Source: Lepiota brunneoincarnata (Eukaryota > Basidiomycota > Agaricomycetes > Agaricales > Agaricaceae). From it: DNA of 64,000 bases. Shown here one piece after another: positions 1 through 9,294 of this stretch. How positions within the stretch are numbered: position 1 is the first letter of the stretch; each line of letters opens with the position of its first letter. The stretch spans positions 62,001 to 126,000 of the forward strand of contig JAEBUN010000055.1 in assembly GCA_023014365.1 (NCBI GenBank). Direction: 5' to 3'. A program made the position numbers and the translations under genes. The notes below the pieces were generated by a model. It had not been told where the DNA came from and searched no databases. It worked only from the letters and a program-made list of their open reading frames with translations.

Positions 1-1061
1 GGGCACATGTGGGAAATGTGACTGGGTTTGAAGCAACAGAAGCATAAGCCTTTTTCATAGGCGCGCTTTTCTTCAGGTGTAAAGACGGTGTTGATGTTGA
101 TGTCATCATTGTGGGGGAAATGATCCAGTTGGTCTTCTTCAATTTCTTCATATTTGGGTTGCAGATCACCAGGGATATTAAAAGAAGGATAATAATCAGG
201 ACCTTCATTAAGGTATGTGTTGTCGATCTCCATAGCGTTCGGATCACACGATGGATGGAATTGGTAATGGCGGTTTGGTCCAGTGTAGGATGATTGTTGT
301 TGCGGTTGGTGGTATGGTTGTTGCAGGCGACGGTAGTTGGCGGCGGGAGCGGGACGGGGACAAAATCCTGGACACAGTCCAAGGATTGTCAAGGTGGTGC
401 GCCAGTTATGGTCAATTTGTATAGCGCGATGGTACCATTCGTTTATGGTGTTAGGCGGGTTTGGATTGGTGAGAATTTTATAGGCAAGGTTCCGATTGAT
501 AACATTTTGGAACTTTTCTATGAGGGCGCAATCTTGTGTAAGTCCTGAATGGTGGATGAGAGTCTTGAACTCTGCGATGATGTCTTCGACATTTTGGGAT
601 CCTTGACGGAGGGTGTTGAGATCATGGAATGCCTGGGAGGGGACGTCGATGGGCGAGAATGCTTCAGTGAACTCTTCAATGAGTTCTTTGTACGATCCGG
701 GGGTGAACAAACCCCAAGTTTGTTTGGACTGAAAGTATTGGTTCTTCCAGTTGCTGGCTTCTCCGGTTTTAAGCAGGGATAAGAAGAATACAATCTTCTT
801 ATCGTCGTTGTAATAGCTGTCGGCATTACTGTAAAGATAGAGTGCTACGGAATTAATGAACTCCTGGAAGTTCTTGCAGTTGCCGTCGAACGGTGTCAGT
901 TTCTCAAATGATAATTCTTTGTAGCCATTATGCTGCGGTTGTGGTGACGGGGGACGGGGTGGACCTTGCGGTGGTCCAGGTGGTCCTGGTGGTCCTCTGG
1001 GTGGTCCTGGTGGACCGGGAGGCGGGTGGTCAGCGGGTGGTTTGCCCATAGTCTCAGACAT
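1..1061 (-). CDS. Ty3/gypsy Gag, family V, partial at window edge
   Basis: Capsid-nucleocapsid protein of an LTR retrotransposon. The frame is open from an ATG at 1061 to the window edge, about 353 residues. Order: proline/glycine-rich N-terminus, a capsid-like block (SLLKTGEASNWKNQYF; SPIDVPSQAFHDL), then a CCHC zinc knuckle at 3-44 (C-x2-C-x4-H-x4-C, read as CFCCFKPSHISHMC) preceded by EEKRAYEKG. The knuckle would bind the element's RNA; pol should lie left of the window. The same frame continues upstream of 1061 to an ATG at 1460 but meets a TGA at 1416-1418, so either the start is 1061 or the N-terminus is broken. Its paralogue at 50786-51312 starts at the matching ATG. The 5' LTR lies at 1752-2079 on the same strand. 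Confidence 0.85.
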   Translation of the reverse strand, partial: MSETMGKPPADHPPPGPPGPPRGPPGPPGPPQGPPRPPSPQPQHNGYKELSFEKLTPFDGNCKNFQEFINSVALYLYSNADSYYNDDKKIVFFLSLLKTGEASNWKNQYFQSKQTWGLFTPGSYKELIEEFTEAFSPIDVPSQAFHDLNTLRQGSQNVEDIIAEFKTLIHHSGLTQDCALIEKFQNVINRNLAYKILTNPNPPNTINEWYHRAIQIDHNWRTTLTILGLCPGFCPRPAPAANYRRLQQPYHQPQQQSSYTGPNRHYQFHPSCDPNAMEIDNTYLNEGPDYYPSFNIPGDLQPKYEEIEEDQLDHFPHNDDININTVFTPEEKRAYEKGLCFCCFKPSHISHMC

Positions 1062-1751
1062 GGGTGCAGAGGGAGGAGAGGGTGGTGGAAAGGGTTGTAG
1101 GTTGCGGGGGAGCTGGTACTGTCCAGGTTCAATTTGTCGGATGGGAAAGCATAGGGGACCTCCTGTACTTGTGGTTGCTTCTAGCAGACCAAAGGGGAGT
1201 TGAGGTGGTTCGACTGGGGATGGTTCGGTGATCTGGGTGGCTACGAGAATGGTGGTATCCACTGGTTTGGGCGGGGTTGCATATACAGGTTGTTCGGACT
1301 CAGGAGAAGACAAAGGAACGCGAAAAGAAGGAGTAGGGCGAGGAGTAGATGGGGCGGCACGTGGAGTAAGAGGCGGTTGGGAGGGTCCTGGAGATCCAGA
1401 ACCAGAATGAGAGATTCAAGGGTTAGGACGGTCTGTCCTGGATTTGAAATAACTACCCATGATGGGCAACAATGTCTTTTCCAGTAAAGAGGAACCAACA
1501 GGAATTTAAGATCCACTAAGACATTCGACAAGACGAACGAGGAATCCAAGAATCTATAGAGATGCTGGGGTGCAAAGGTTCAGAAGAACAACAGCCAGAG
1601 TTCTTTGGGGTGAAGACCATGTCAGACACTTGAATAGACAAGCAATGATCCTCAACAGATTATGGTTCTGTCTAGACCTCACAGTTAATGGTACTGTGCA
1701 AACCAAGGAGAGTGAGAAGAGAGAAGAGAGGCAACAAGTAGCTTTGTCTTT
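1062..1751 (-). other. 5' leader of the V element
   Basis: Untranslated leader or remnant Gag N-terminus between the V LTR and gag. A proline/serine-rich frame in register with gag runs from an ATG at 1460 but is cut by TGA at 1416-1418. The second V copy (51313-51999) lacks that stop and carries a different TGA near 51451, so the two copies decayed independently. The primer binding site is at the inner edge (1740-1750). Confidence 0.6.
1740..1750 (-). promoter_or_regulatory. Self-priming primer binding site, V
   Basis: The 11 nt AAGACAAAGCT (minus strand), one base inside the 5' LTR, is the exact reverse complement of LTR positions 1868-1878. A TATATATA-type box lies about 36-42 nt upstream of that LTR segment (1914-1920), so the segment is the predicted 5' end of the RNA. 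This is the arrangement used by Tf1-type elements that prime reverse transcription with their own mRNA 5' end. The second copy repeats it (51988-51998 with 52116-52126). Confidence 0.7.
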
Positions 1752-2079
1752 TGTTACACTGGTTAGGTGTCTGCAAGGCTCAATGTGATTAACAATGAGT
1801 TAACCATTGAGTAGTGCTAGCAAGTCTAAGGCGATGCCAAAGAGCAGGAACAAATATGATGTATAACAAGACAAAGCTAAGGATTACAAGTAATACTTAG
1901 GTCTATATATACTGCTAAGATGACTGGCTTGTGATAAAGAGAGAATCACATGCAAATGGGCAGAAATCACAAGCCAAAAGGGACTAAATATAAATGGGTG
2001 GTGACATGTGATAAGCAAAAATAGACAGGCAGGTGCACTAGGGAAGACAGGTGGGCGCACTAGGGAGAAAATGGTAACA
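1752..2079 (-). repeat. 5' LTR of the V element
   Basis: 328-bp LTR with TGTTAC...GTAACA ends. Related copies occur at 52000-60395 (interrupted) and 17417-17767 (solo, opposite strand). It lies directly against an integrase fragment of element Y, which stops mid-domain at 2080, so V inserted into Y. The other LTR and TSD lie outside the window. Confidence 0.85.
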
Positions 2080-2684
2080 GGCACCGTTCTGGAGTCACTT
2101 GATGACCACCATGGGTCCTAAGTACCGTGGTTTGCACTTGTGCCCAACTTCAGGCTCGATTTTCTTGTTGAGGACCAGCATGAGGGTGCCTGGAGCAAAG
2201 TTGTAGTCATGAACTTGGCTACCCATTCACTTTTTGAAGTCTCAGGTGGAGGCAAAATGCGCTGCCAAGACTCGCTCATGTATTTTGGCTAGATCGCTGT
2301 CGCATTTTTTGAGGGCCTGGGCTTGGATAGAGAGAAGTTGGGAGGTGGTAAGTTTTCGGGTGGGGAATGGGTGTAAAAGGGTGGCCTCGGTGATGTCAAA
2401 TGGAAGTAGTGGTTCAACCCCATGGACAGTGTAGTACGGCGTGTGTCTCATGGCTTTTTGAGTAGTTACCCTGTCAGCCCAGAAAATATATGGAGCATGC
2501 TCGTACCAACTGCAAATATCACCATCACAGACCTTGACAAGGGCATCCTGGATGGTTCTGTGGGTTGTTTCCACAACTCCATTGGACTGTGAGTTGTAAG
2601 CCAAGATCCAAATATGACGGATGTGATACTTATTGGCTAGCCAATCCAAGGCTGCGACGAAGGCTGTTCCATTGTCCATGACTA
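2080..2684 (-). pseudogene. Y element integrase, distal part
   Basis: The 3' part of the gypsy integrase of element Y. It reads IVMDNGTAFVAALDWLANKY, then SNGVVETTHRTIQDALVKV (second catalytic Asp region and the Glu-bearing helix), then a C-terminal stretch ending PRYLGPMVVIK. It continues in sense from the proximal part, which ends at 9295 across the nested G1 element. The joint falls inside EEIVMDNGTA and is flanked by the GACTA duplication. An in-frame stop lies near 2236-2240, another after VVIK, and V truncates the end at 2079. It is a broken relic. Confidence 0.85.
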
Positions 2685-3334
2685 TGTTAGAGCCAGTGCG
2701 GATCGGGACCAAAGCGGAGGGTCGGGGTGGTATCCTTGATATAAGGTAACTGGGGGACGGGGTGAAGTCAGTACGTAGACTTCAGAACTGAGGTGGAGTA
2801 CTTCGGGCAGGGGGTTGGACTTGCGGCCTCAGCTTATGTGCTGTGCCCTCCTACTGTCCGAGTCTGTATTTCAGGAGGTTGGGGCCAAAGCAGAGCAAGG
2901 CAGAGAGAGAGGAGGATATGGAACAGGGAGCTGGTCCACTGCTCGATTTGATTATCAGACTGAGGAGTACAAGCCAAGTACCTATGGTATATATACTTCT
3001 GGTCCTACAAACTATGACTCGTACTGACTATGGACGGAGCAAAGCAGAGACCCATATGGTTACAAACGGATTACAAACGAAATGGAGACCAGTATGGGTA
3101 TGGAGACTGGTAACGTATCTTGACTACAGACGGAAAATGGAGACTGGGAAATAGAGACAGCGAGGGTCAGGTGACCATGGCACGTGTGGAGGTGGTCACA
3201 TGATCAGGGCAGTGGGTTGCGGTCGGAGTGAGTCAGGGCCGAGTCGGAGGGCAGAGGGTTGTTATGTGGAGCGTACATGGAGTCAAGAAGCTGAAGTATA
3301 ATGGTTAAGCTCTGGGTTTGGCATGGATATGACA
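2685..3334 (-). repeat. G1 3' LTR
   Basis: 650-bp LTR in minus orientation. It carries an extra 11 bp relative to the other LTR (a short tandem around ggttacaaacggattacaa). A TATA-like run and the self-priming segment are present as in the 5' LTR. Confidence 0.93.
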
Positions 3335-3351
3335 GTACCCCCCCTTTAGGG
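3335..3351 (-). promoter_or_regulatory. G1 polypurine tract
   Basis: On the minus strand CCCTAAAGGGGGGGTAC lies directly before the 3' LTR, the expected place for plus-strand priming. Thirteen bases of it (CCCTAAAGGGGGG) recur inside pol at 4982-4994. Confidence 0.75.
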
Positions 3352-3391
3352 CTGAGCCTCAAGGCCCTAGGTGGTGGGTGATCAGTGAGAC

Positions 3392-6300
3392 TCAGAGTGA
3401 ATGGAGGGGGCCAGGCTTAGCAGGGTAAGAGGAATGGAAAGCCTCTACTAGATCTGTAGCATGTTCAAGCTCGGTAGCCAGTAACCACGAAGACTCTTCT
3501 TCGGTGTCTTTGTAACCTAACCAGATGACTTTATAGAGGAGCTTGCATGCACGGTGCCGATCGATTTTTGAGTCGACAATGCAAGCAATCTTGTATTCTG
3601 GTTCTCCGTCAATAGAAACCGGCACAGGCAGCAGGTCTGATTGGGCAGGTATGGTGTTAGGCGTGGACGGTTTGAGCATGGAAACATGGAAGACTGGGTG
3701 TACTCCACACATGGAATCAGGAAGTCGGAGTGTGAAGGAGTGAGTCCCTGCTTGGGCAATGATCTCATAAGGTCCAAGGAACTTTTCGGAGAGTTTTTTG
3801 GAAGGACGGGTGGTGCGGAAGAATTGGGCTTTCACAAATACCGTTTGTCCTACCTTGAAGTCCGGGGCAGGGAGTCGGCGGATGTTGGTGGAGGTCTGAT
3901 AGCGTTGCTGGGCTAGCACTATTTCAGACTTCAAGGTGGTATGTAGGTTGTCGAGATCAACAGCAACATGGTGGGCCCAAGCAGAGGTGAGGTCACATTC
4001 AGGATGAACTGTGATGTTCGGATGATATCCTTTGTAAGCGAAGAACGGGGAGATACCAGTAGTGGCACTAGGAGCATTGTTGTAAGCAAACTCAGCTAGT
4101 GGTAGTAATTTGGACCAATTGTCCTGTTGGTAGTTACAATAGACCCGGAGATATTGTTCCAGGGTCTGGTTGGTGTGTTCCGTCTGTCCATCGCCCTCTG
4201 GGTGGTAGCATGAAGTGAAGTGTAGTTTCATGTTGAGGGCTTGTCCCAACAAGCAGAAGAAGTGAGAGACAAATTCAGAGCCGCGGTTGGAGGTAACATG
4301 TTCAGGTATGCCGTGCTTGGAGAAGATGTGGAGGATGAATAGGCAGGCGAGGTTGGAGGAGGTGAAGGTATCATAGGTGGGGATGAATAAGGATTGCTTG
4401 GTGAGTCTGTCAACTATTACTAGGATGGCGTTGTAGCCGGAGGAGGTGGGGAGTTTTTCTATGAAGTCCATGGAGATTGAATTCCAAGGGCGTTCGGGGA
4501 TGGGGAGTTGCTTGAGGAGACCATAGGGGTGGTGGCGCTGGGGTTTAGACCTCATACAGGTGACACAAGACTTACAGAAATCCTTGATGAAGGTGCAGAT
4601 ACTAGGCCAGGTGTATTTGCGCCGGATGAGTTCAAGCATTTTATTCTGACCGAAGTGGCCAGCTAGGACATGGTCATGCTTGTACTGGAGGACCTGAAGT
4701 CAGAGATTGTTGGTGTCAGGGACGTAGATTCTGTCGTCTAGGAGGAGGAAACCTTTATCATTGACTGACCAACAGCCTTCTGGGCTGGCAAGGTGGGCGG
4801 AGGTGGTCGGATCCGCTGGTAGAGCAGCGAGGATATCACAGTGTAGTTGGTTGAGATCCATGACTACAGCTGCGCGAAGGGAAGGGGCGTAAAGAGTAGT
4901 GGCATGGATGGAGGCTGTGAGCTGTTCATGAGTGAACACAGGCCGGAAGTTGTGTGGGTTGACTGATGCATAGTCACTATTCCCCCCTTTAGGGTAGATG
5001 TCCCATCGTCTAGTTAGGGCGTCAGGCTTGGTGCCAAGGTGGCTGGGTCAGAACCAGATGACGAGGTGGAATTGGGATAGGAACTCGGACCAACAAGCTT
5101 GATGGTGAGTGAGGATTTCGGTGGTGCAGAAGTATTCGAGGTTTTTGTGGTCAGTGACTACATCAATAGTAAGAGGGGCACCCTCAAGATAGTGCCGCCA
5201 GATACAAAAAGCCTCGAATATCGCCAGGAGTTCCTTGTCATGAGTGTCATTATTAAGTTCGGCCATGTTAAAGGTGCGGGAATGGAATGCAACGCTGTGA
5301 ACCTCCCTGTCATTGGTGATGATAGAGAGGATAGCTGCAAGGGTGTAGTTGGAGGCGTCGGTCTCAACAATGATCTGAGCATTGGGGGCCCAAGGAGTGA
5401 GGACGGGGGCAGATATGAATGCTTCCTTCAGGGAACCAAAGGCTTTGCAGCATTTGTCAGTGAAATTCCATTTCACATCTTTGCGGGTGAGGCAGGTGAG
5501 CAGAACAACAATGTTGGAATAACTGTGAATGAAGCGACGATAGAAATTAGCGAAACCTAAGAAGGACTGGATGTCCTTGACTTTCTTAGGTTCAGGCCAC
5601 TCCTGGATGGTCTTGACCTTAGATTGGTCCATTCGGAGACCATCGGGGGAAAGAATGTAGCTGAGGTATTCCACTGTGTCGGAGTGGAACTGGCATTTGT
5701 CGGGGTGGGTGTATAGACCATGTTGTCGGAGCCGCTTGAGGACCTCCTTGACTTGGTCACGATGGATACTATGATTGTTGGAGTATATCAGAATGTCGTC
5801 AAGGTAGATAGTAACGCAGACATTGAGCATGTCCTTGAATATATTGTTCATGAACCACTAGAAGGTGGCGGGGGTGTTGGTGAGGCCAAAAGGCATAACC
5901 ATCCATTCGAAGGAGCCGTAGTGGGTCCAAAAGGCGGTCTTCCATTCATCACTGTCAGCAACGCGGACAAGATGGTAGGCATGATGGAGGTCAATTTTGG
6001 TATATATGTGGGCTTTGCGAGGGGAGTCTAAGAGGTCAGAGATGAGTGGAAGGGGGTAGTGGTCCTTCTTGGTAATACAGTTGAGACCTCTAAAATCAAC
6101 ACATAAGCAGAGGGAGCCATCCTTTTTCTTGACGAAGAGGACCAGGGCTCCATGAGGAGAAGTGGAGGGGCAAATGAAGCCAATAGATAAATGTTTGTCA
6201 ATGAAATCACGTAGAGCTCCAAGCTCTGATTGTGAAGGGGAGTAAATGGTACCGACCGGAGGCTGACCGCCATCCTCTAGGTTAATCTGGAGGTCGTAAG

Positions 6301-7252
6301 GGTGGTGTGGAGTGAGTGTGTCAGCACGCGATTTACTGAAAACATCAGCAAACTCATGGTATTCCTCGGGGATGGATGAGAGGTCAGCTGGGTCTTCAGA
6401 GATGGAAGAAGACACGGCCGATGCAGAGGCAGCGGAGAGATTGATTTGGAATTGTTGGGAGCCAGGGAGCTTGGCAGCGTGGATAAAGGCAGGAGCATTT
6501 ATCAGGGATATGTGCGGTTTCACAAGGGGGACAGATTGGGACGAGGTCCCGGACAGGGGTGGTGAACCTAGGTCAGGAGTGTCAGGGGTGGCCATAGGCA
6601 GGGCCAATGCGGGTGCAACACAGGTAGAGATGGAAGCAGGATTCTCGAGTAGGGATGGCCGGAAAGTAATACTGCCCAAAGCCCAGTCAATCAACAGATT
6701 GTAGCGGGTGAGCCAGTTGTGTCCTAAGACCACAGAACAGGAAGAGTCGAGCTGGGTGACATAAGTGTCCAAAATGATAGATTCACTGGAGGGGAAAGAT
6801 ACAGGCAGTTGTGCAAGCTCTGTAATATAGGCATTTGAGGTCCCGTCAAATAACCGAAGTTCAATAGCCGGGATGGACAAGGTTGGAATACTATGAGAAT
6901 GAACAAAAGATGAGTCCACAAAACAGTGAGTAGAACCACTATCAACAAGAGCTTTGAAAGGAGAAAGAGAAGAGAAATCAGAACTAACTACATTGTCTGT
7001 TGTAGAAATCGGGTCTGAAGTGGAGAGTACGGAAGCAGAAACAGAAGATAAAGAAGTAACTAAAGGAGAAGTTAATGTAATGTGAAAAGAGTTTGGGTCA
7101 GAAAGAGCAGACACATTGAGACAGAAACTCTCTGGAGCACAGCAGAGTTCAATGCGATCCTCAGTCTGTGCAGAGGCCTGAGGACTGCTGACTATTTTTC
7201 CGAGCTTGGGAGAGTTGGTGTGTCTGTCTCGGGAAGCTGAGCCTATCAGCCT
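3392..7252 (-). pseudogene. G1 Pol: protease-RT-RNase H-integrase-chromodomain
   Basis: Polyprotein of G1, in the -1 frame relative to gag and overlapping its last codons, so expression by frameshift is likely. The frame is continuous across 3392-7252 with three in-frame stops: TAG at 5858-5860 (ATF*WFMN), TGA at 5048-5050 and TGA at 4700-4702. Domains in order: aspartic protease (ALVDSGSTHCFVD), reverse transcriptase (PFGLTNTPATF; YLDDILIYS), RNase H (VETDASNYTLAAIL; TDHKNLEYF), integrase with zinc finger (CKSCVTCMRSKP) and core, then chromodomain (KVIWLGYKDTEEESSW). The core starts DFIEKLP, but the second catalytic site reads TSNRGSEF, with Asn where relatives have Asp. The copy is inactive. 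Confidence 0.92.
4982..4994 (-). promoter_or_regulatory. Candidate central polypurine tract in G1 pol
   Basis: CCCTAAAGGGGGG on the minus strand, between RNase H and integrase (coding YPKGG), repeats the 13 bases of the 3' polypurine tract. A second plus-strand start site is the simplest reading; protein constraint alone is the alternative. Confidence 0.45.
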
Positions 7253-8595
7253 TTAGCCTTGGCATCAGGGAATTTCTTCTTGTCGCAGTTGGCAGCCCTG
7301 TGATTGGGGTCTGTGCAGACAAGGCAGAGGTTATTGTCAAAATGTCGTTGATGTTCCTCAGGGGTTAATTTACCATCCTTACCAAGTTTACTAGTAAGGT
7401 TGGACTTGGGTGGGGCCAACTCCTGACTGGCGGACAGGTTGGGCGGATTGCCCTTGAAGTTGTTGTTGGGGGTGCTGCCTTTGTTATTACTGTTGGCAGG
7501 CTTGGCGGCAGGTTGGGTGTTGGACAAGGTGGATGGGAATGGATTGCCTCCAGGTTTCCTAGAGGTGGTTGGGTCCAAAGTGGCTTTGGCGCGGGCCTTC
7601 TCACATTGGCATTCCCAATAGCAGGCATCGATCTTCATCGCTGCTGCCCGCATTTCAATGAAGGTGTCGGGTTTGCCATCGGGCCGATTGGACAGGATGT
7701 CCTGGATGCAGTTGGGGAGGCCTTTGTAGTAGCGGTGACAAAATACTTCGTCACCCCAGCAGAGTTGGCCAGCTAGGCGGAGAAAGTCAACATTGTAGAT
7801 GGTGATCTTCTCATTGTAGCGCATTCAGAGGGAGTTGAGCTGCTCAGCAGCTTCTCCGGTTGGATCTGTGGGACCAAAATTGGTCTGCAGTTCCAGGGTG
7901 AACTGGTCCCAGTCCTTGATCCAGTCGTGTATTATTCTGTGGTTGTCGGCCTCGTTGAGGCTGATTTTGAAGTGTTGCTGTGCCACGCCTGTGAGGTATG
8001 TCAACACAAAGTTGACCTTGGTGGCGGGGATAGCAAACTGGGCCGGGTTAGTACGGAAGTAGAGCTGACATTGGAAGAGGAAGGGTTTGAGTTTGGCGGG
8101 GTCGGAACCTGTAAAGATGTCAGGTTTGCAAGCTTTGGTACAGGGAGATTGAGGAGGCTGTGGGGCTTGAGAGTTCCCACAGCCGTCCATTTGATCAGCT
8201 ATGCATTGGAAAACTCGGAGTATGAGTCTATCATGGTCGTCTCGGGTGTTGCTAGGTGGGATGTTGTTGTTGTTGTTGCCGTTGTCTGATGGTTTGTTGT
8301 CATCTGGAGGCCCGTCCCCATTGTCAGGATTGTCGTCGGGATCACCAGGGTCACTGGGATCAGGATTGGGGTCAGGGCCCTCGTTGGGACCGTTGGGAGT
8401 CTGAAATAACGAAGGTTGGATATCTTCAGAGAAGCGGTTGGGAGTTGATGGTGCGACCAATTGTAGACGAGAGCGAGGAGCCCTCGGGGAGTCGGGTTGC
8501 AGTTCTTCGGAAAGGGGTTGTCGAGTGACACGTCTACTACGGCAAACAGCCGGGAACACAAGAGTGCGGGTATGGGTGACTGTTTGAGAGACCAT
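7246..8595 (-). pseudogene. G1 Gag
   Basis: One frame of about 449 codons from an ATG at 8595, interrupted by a single TGA at 7825-7827 (LNSL*MRYNEK). The frame goes straight on after the stop, so a CGA arginine codon is the likely ancestor. An acidic, proline/asparagine-rich N-terminus leads to a capsid core (SDPAKLKPFLFQCQLYF; FVLTYLTGVAQQHF) and a CCHC knuckle near 7300-7340 (CLVCTDPNHRAANC). Length and order fit fungal Ty3/gypsy Gag. Pol begins in the -1 frame over the last codons. Confidence 0.9.
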
Positions 8596-8637
8596 GGTTA
8601 GAAGGGATCAGAAAATGTGATGGACAGGAGGAGTGTG

Positions 8638-8648
8638 AGTCTGATAAT
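8638..8648 (-). promoter_or_regulatory. Self-priming primer binding site, G1
   Basis: The minus strand reads ATTATCAGACT two bases inside the 5' LTR. The exact complement AGTCTGATAAT lies in the LTR at 8917-8927, 33 nt downstream of a TATATA box (8954-8961). No tRNA-type TGG start is present. Confidence 0.7.
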
Positions 8649-8650
8649 AC

Positions 8651-9289
8651 TGTTAGAGCCAGTGCGGATTGGGACCAAAGCAGAGGGTCGGGGTGGTATC
8701 CTTGATATAAGGTAACTGGGGGACAGGGCAAAGTCAGTACGTAGACTTCGAAACCGAGGTGGAGTACTTTGGGTGGGGGGTTGGACTTGCGGCCTCAGCT
8801 TATGTGCTGTGCCTTCCTACTGTCCGAGTCCGTATTTCAGGAGGTTGGGGCCAAAGCAGAGCAAGGCAGAGAGAGAGGAGGATATGGAACAGGGAGCTGG
8901 TCCACTGCTCGATTTGATTATCAGACTGAGGAGTACAAGCCAAGTACCTATGGTATATATACTTCTGGTCCTACAAACTATGACTCGTACTGACTATGGA
9001 CGGAGCAAAGCGGAGACCCATATGGTTACAAACGAAATGGAGACCAGTACGGGTATGGAGACTGGTAACGTATCTTGACTACAGACGGAAAATGGAGACT
9101 GGGAAATAGAGACAGCGAGGGTCAGGTGACCACGGCATGTGTGGAGGTGGTCGCATGATCGGGGCAGTGGGTTGCGGTTGGAGTGAGTCGGGGCCGAGTT
9201 GGAGGGCAGAGGGTTGTTATGTGGAGCGTACGTGGAGTCGAGAAGCCAAAGTATAATGGTTAAGCTCTGGGTTTGGCATGGATATGACA
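8651..9289 (-). repeat. G1 5' LTR
   Basis: 639-bp LTR, TGTTAG...TGACA, followed by the right GACTA duplication. It drives minus-strand transcription; the predicted RNA start is 8927. Confidence 0.93.
8954..8961 (-). promoter_or_regulatory. TATA box of the G1 LTR
   Basis: TATATA on the minus strand, 33 nt upstream of the predicted RNA start at 8927. Spacing and position are as expected for a U3 promoter. The start is inferred from the self-priming complement, not observed. Confidence 0.55.
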
Positions 9290-9294
9290 GACTA

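Larger units (their letters stand above)
2685..9289 (-). mobile_element. Complete Ty3/gypsy element G1
   Basis: 6605-bp element bounded by LTRs of 650 bp (2685-3334) and 639 bp (8651-9289), both with TGTTAG...TGACA ends. The flanks carry a perfect 5-bp target duplication GACTA (2680-2684 and 9290-9294). LTR differences are mostly C/T and G/A transitions plus one 11-bp indel, so it is an older insertion. Gag and pol are each one frame broken by a few stops. It sits in the integrase of Y. Confidence 0.95.

Noticed and set aside
2815..3154. Near-identical short frames at 2815-3154 and 8769-9078 as duplicated genes
   Set aside because: They lie inside the two G1 LTRs and have no coding features.
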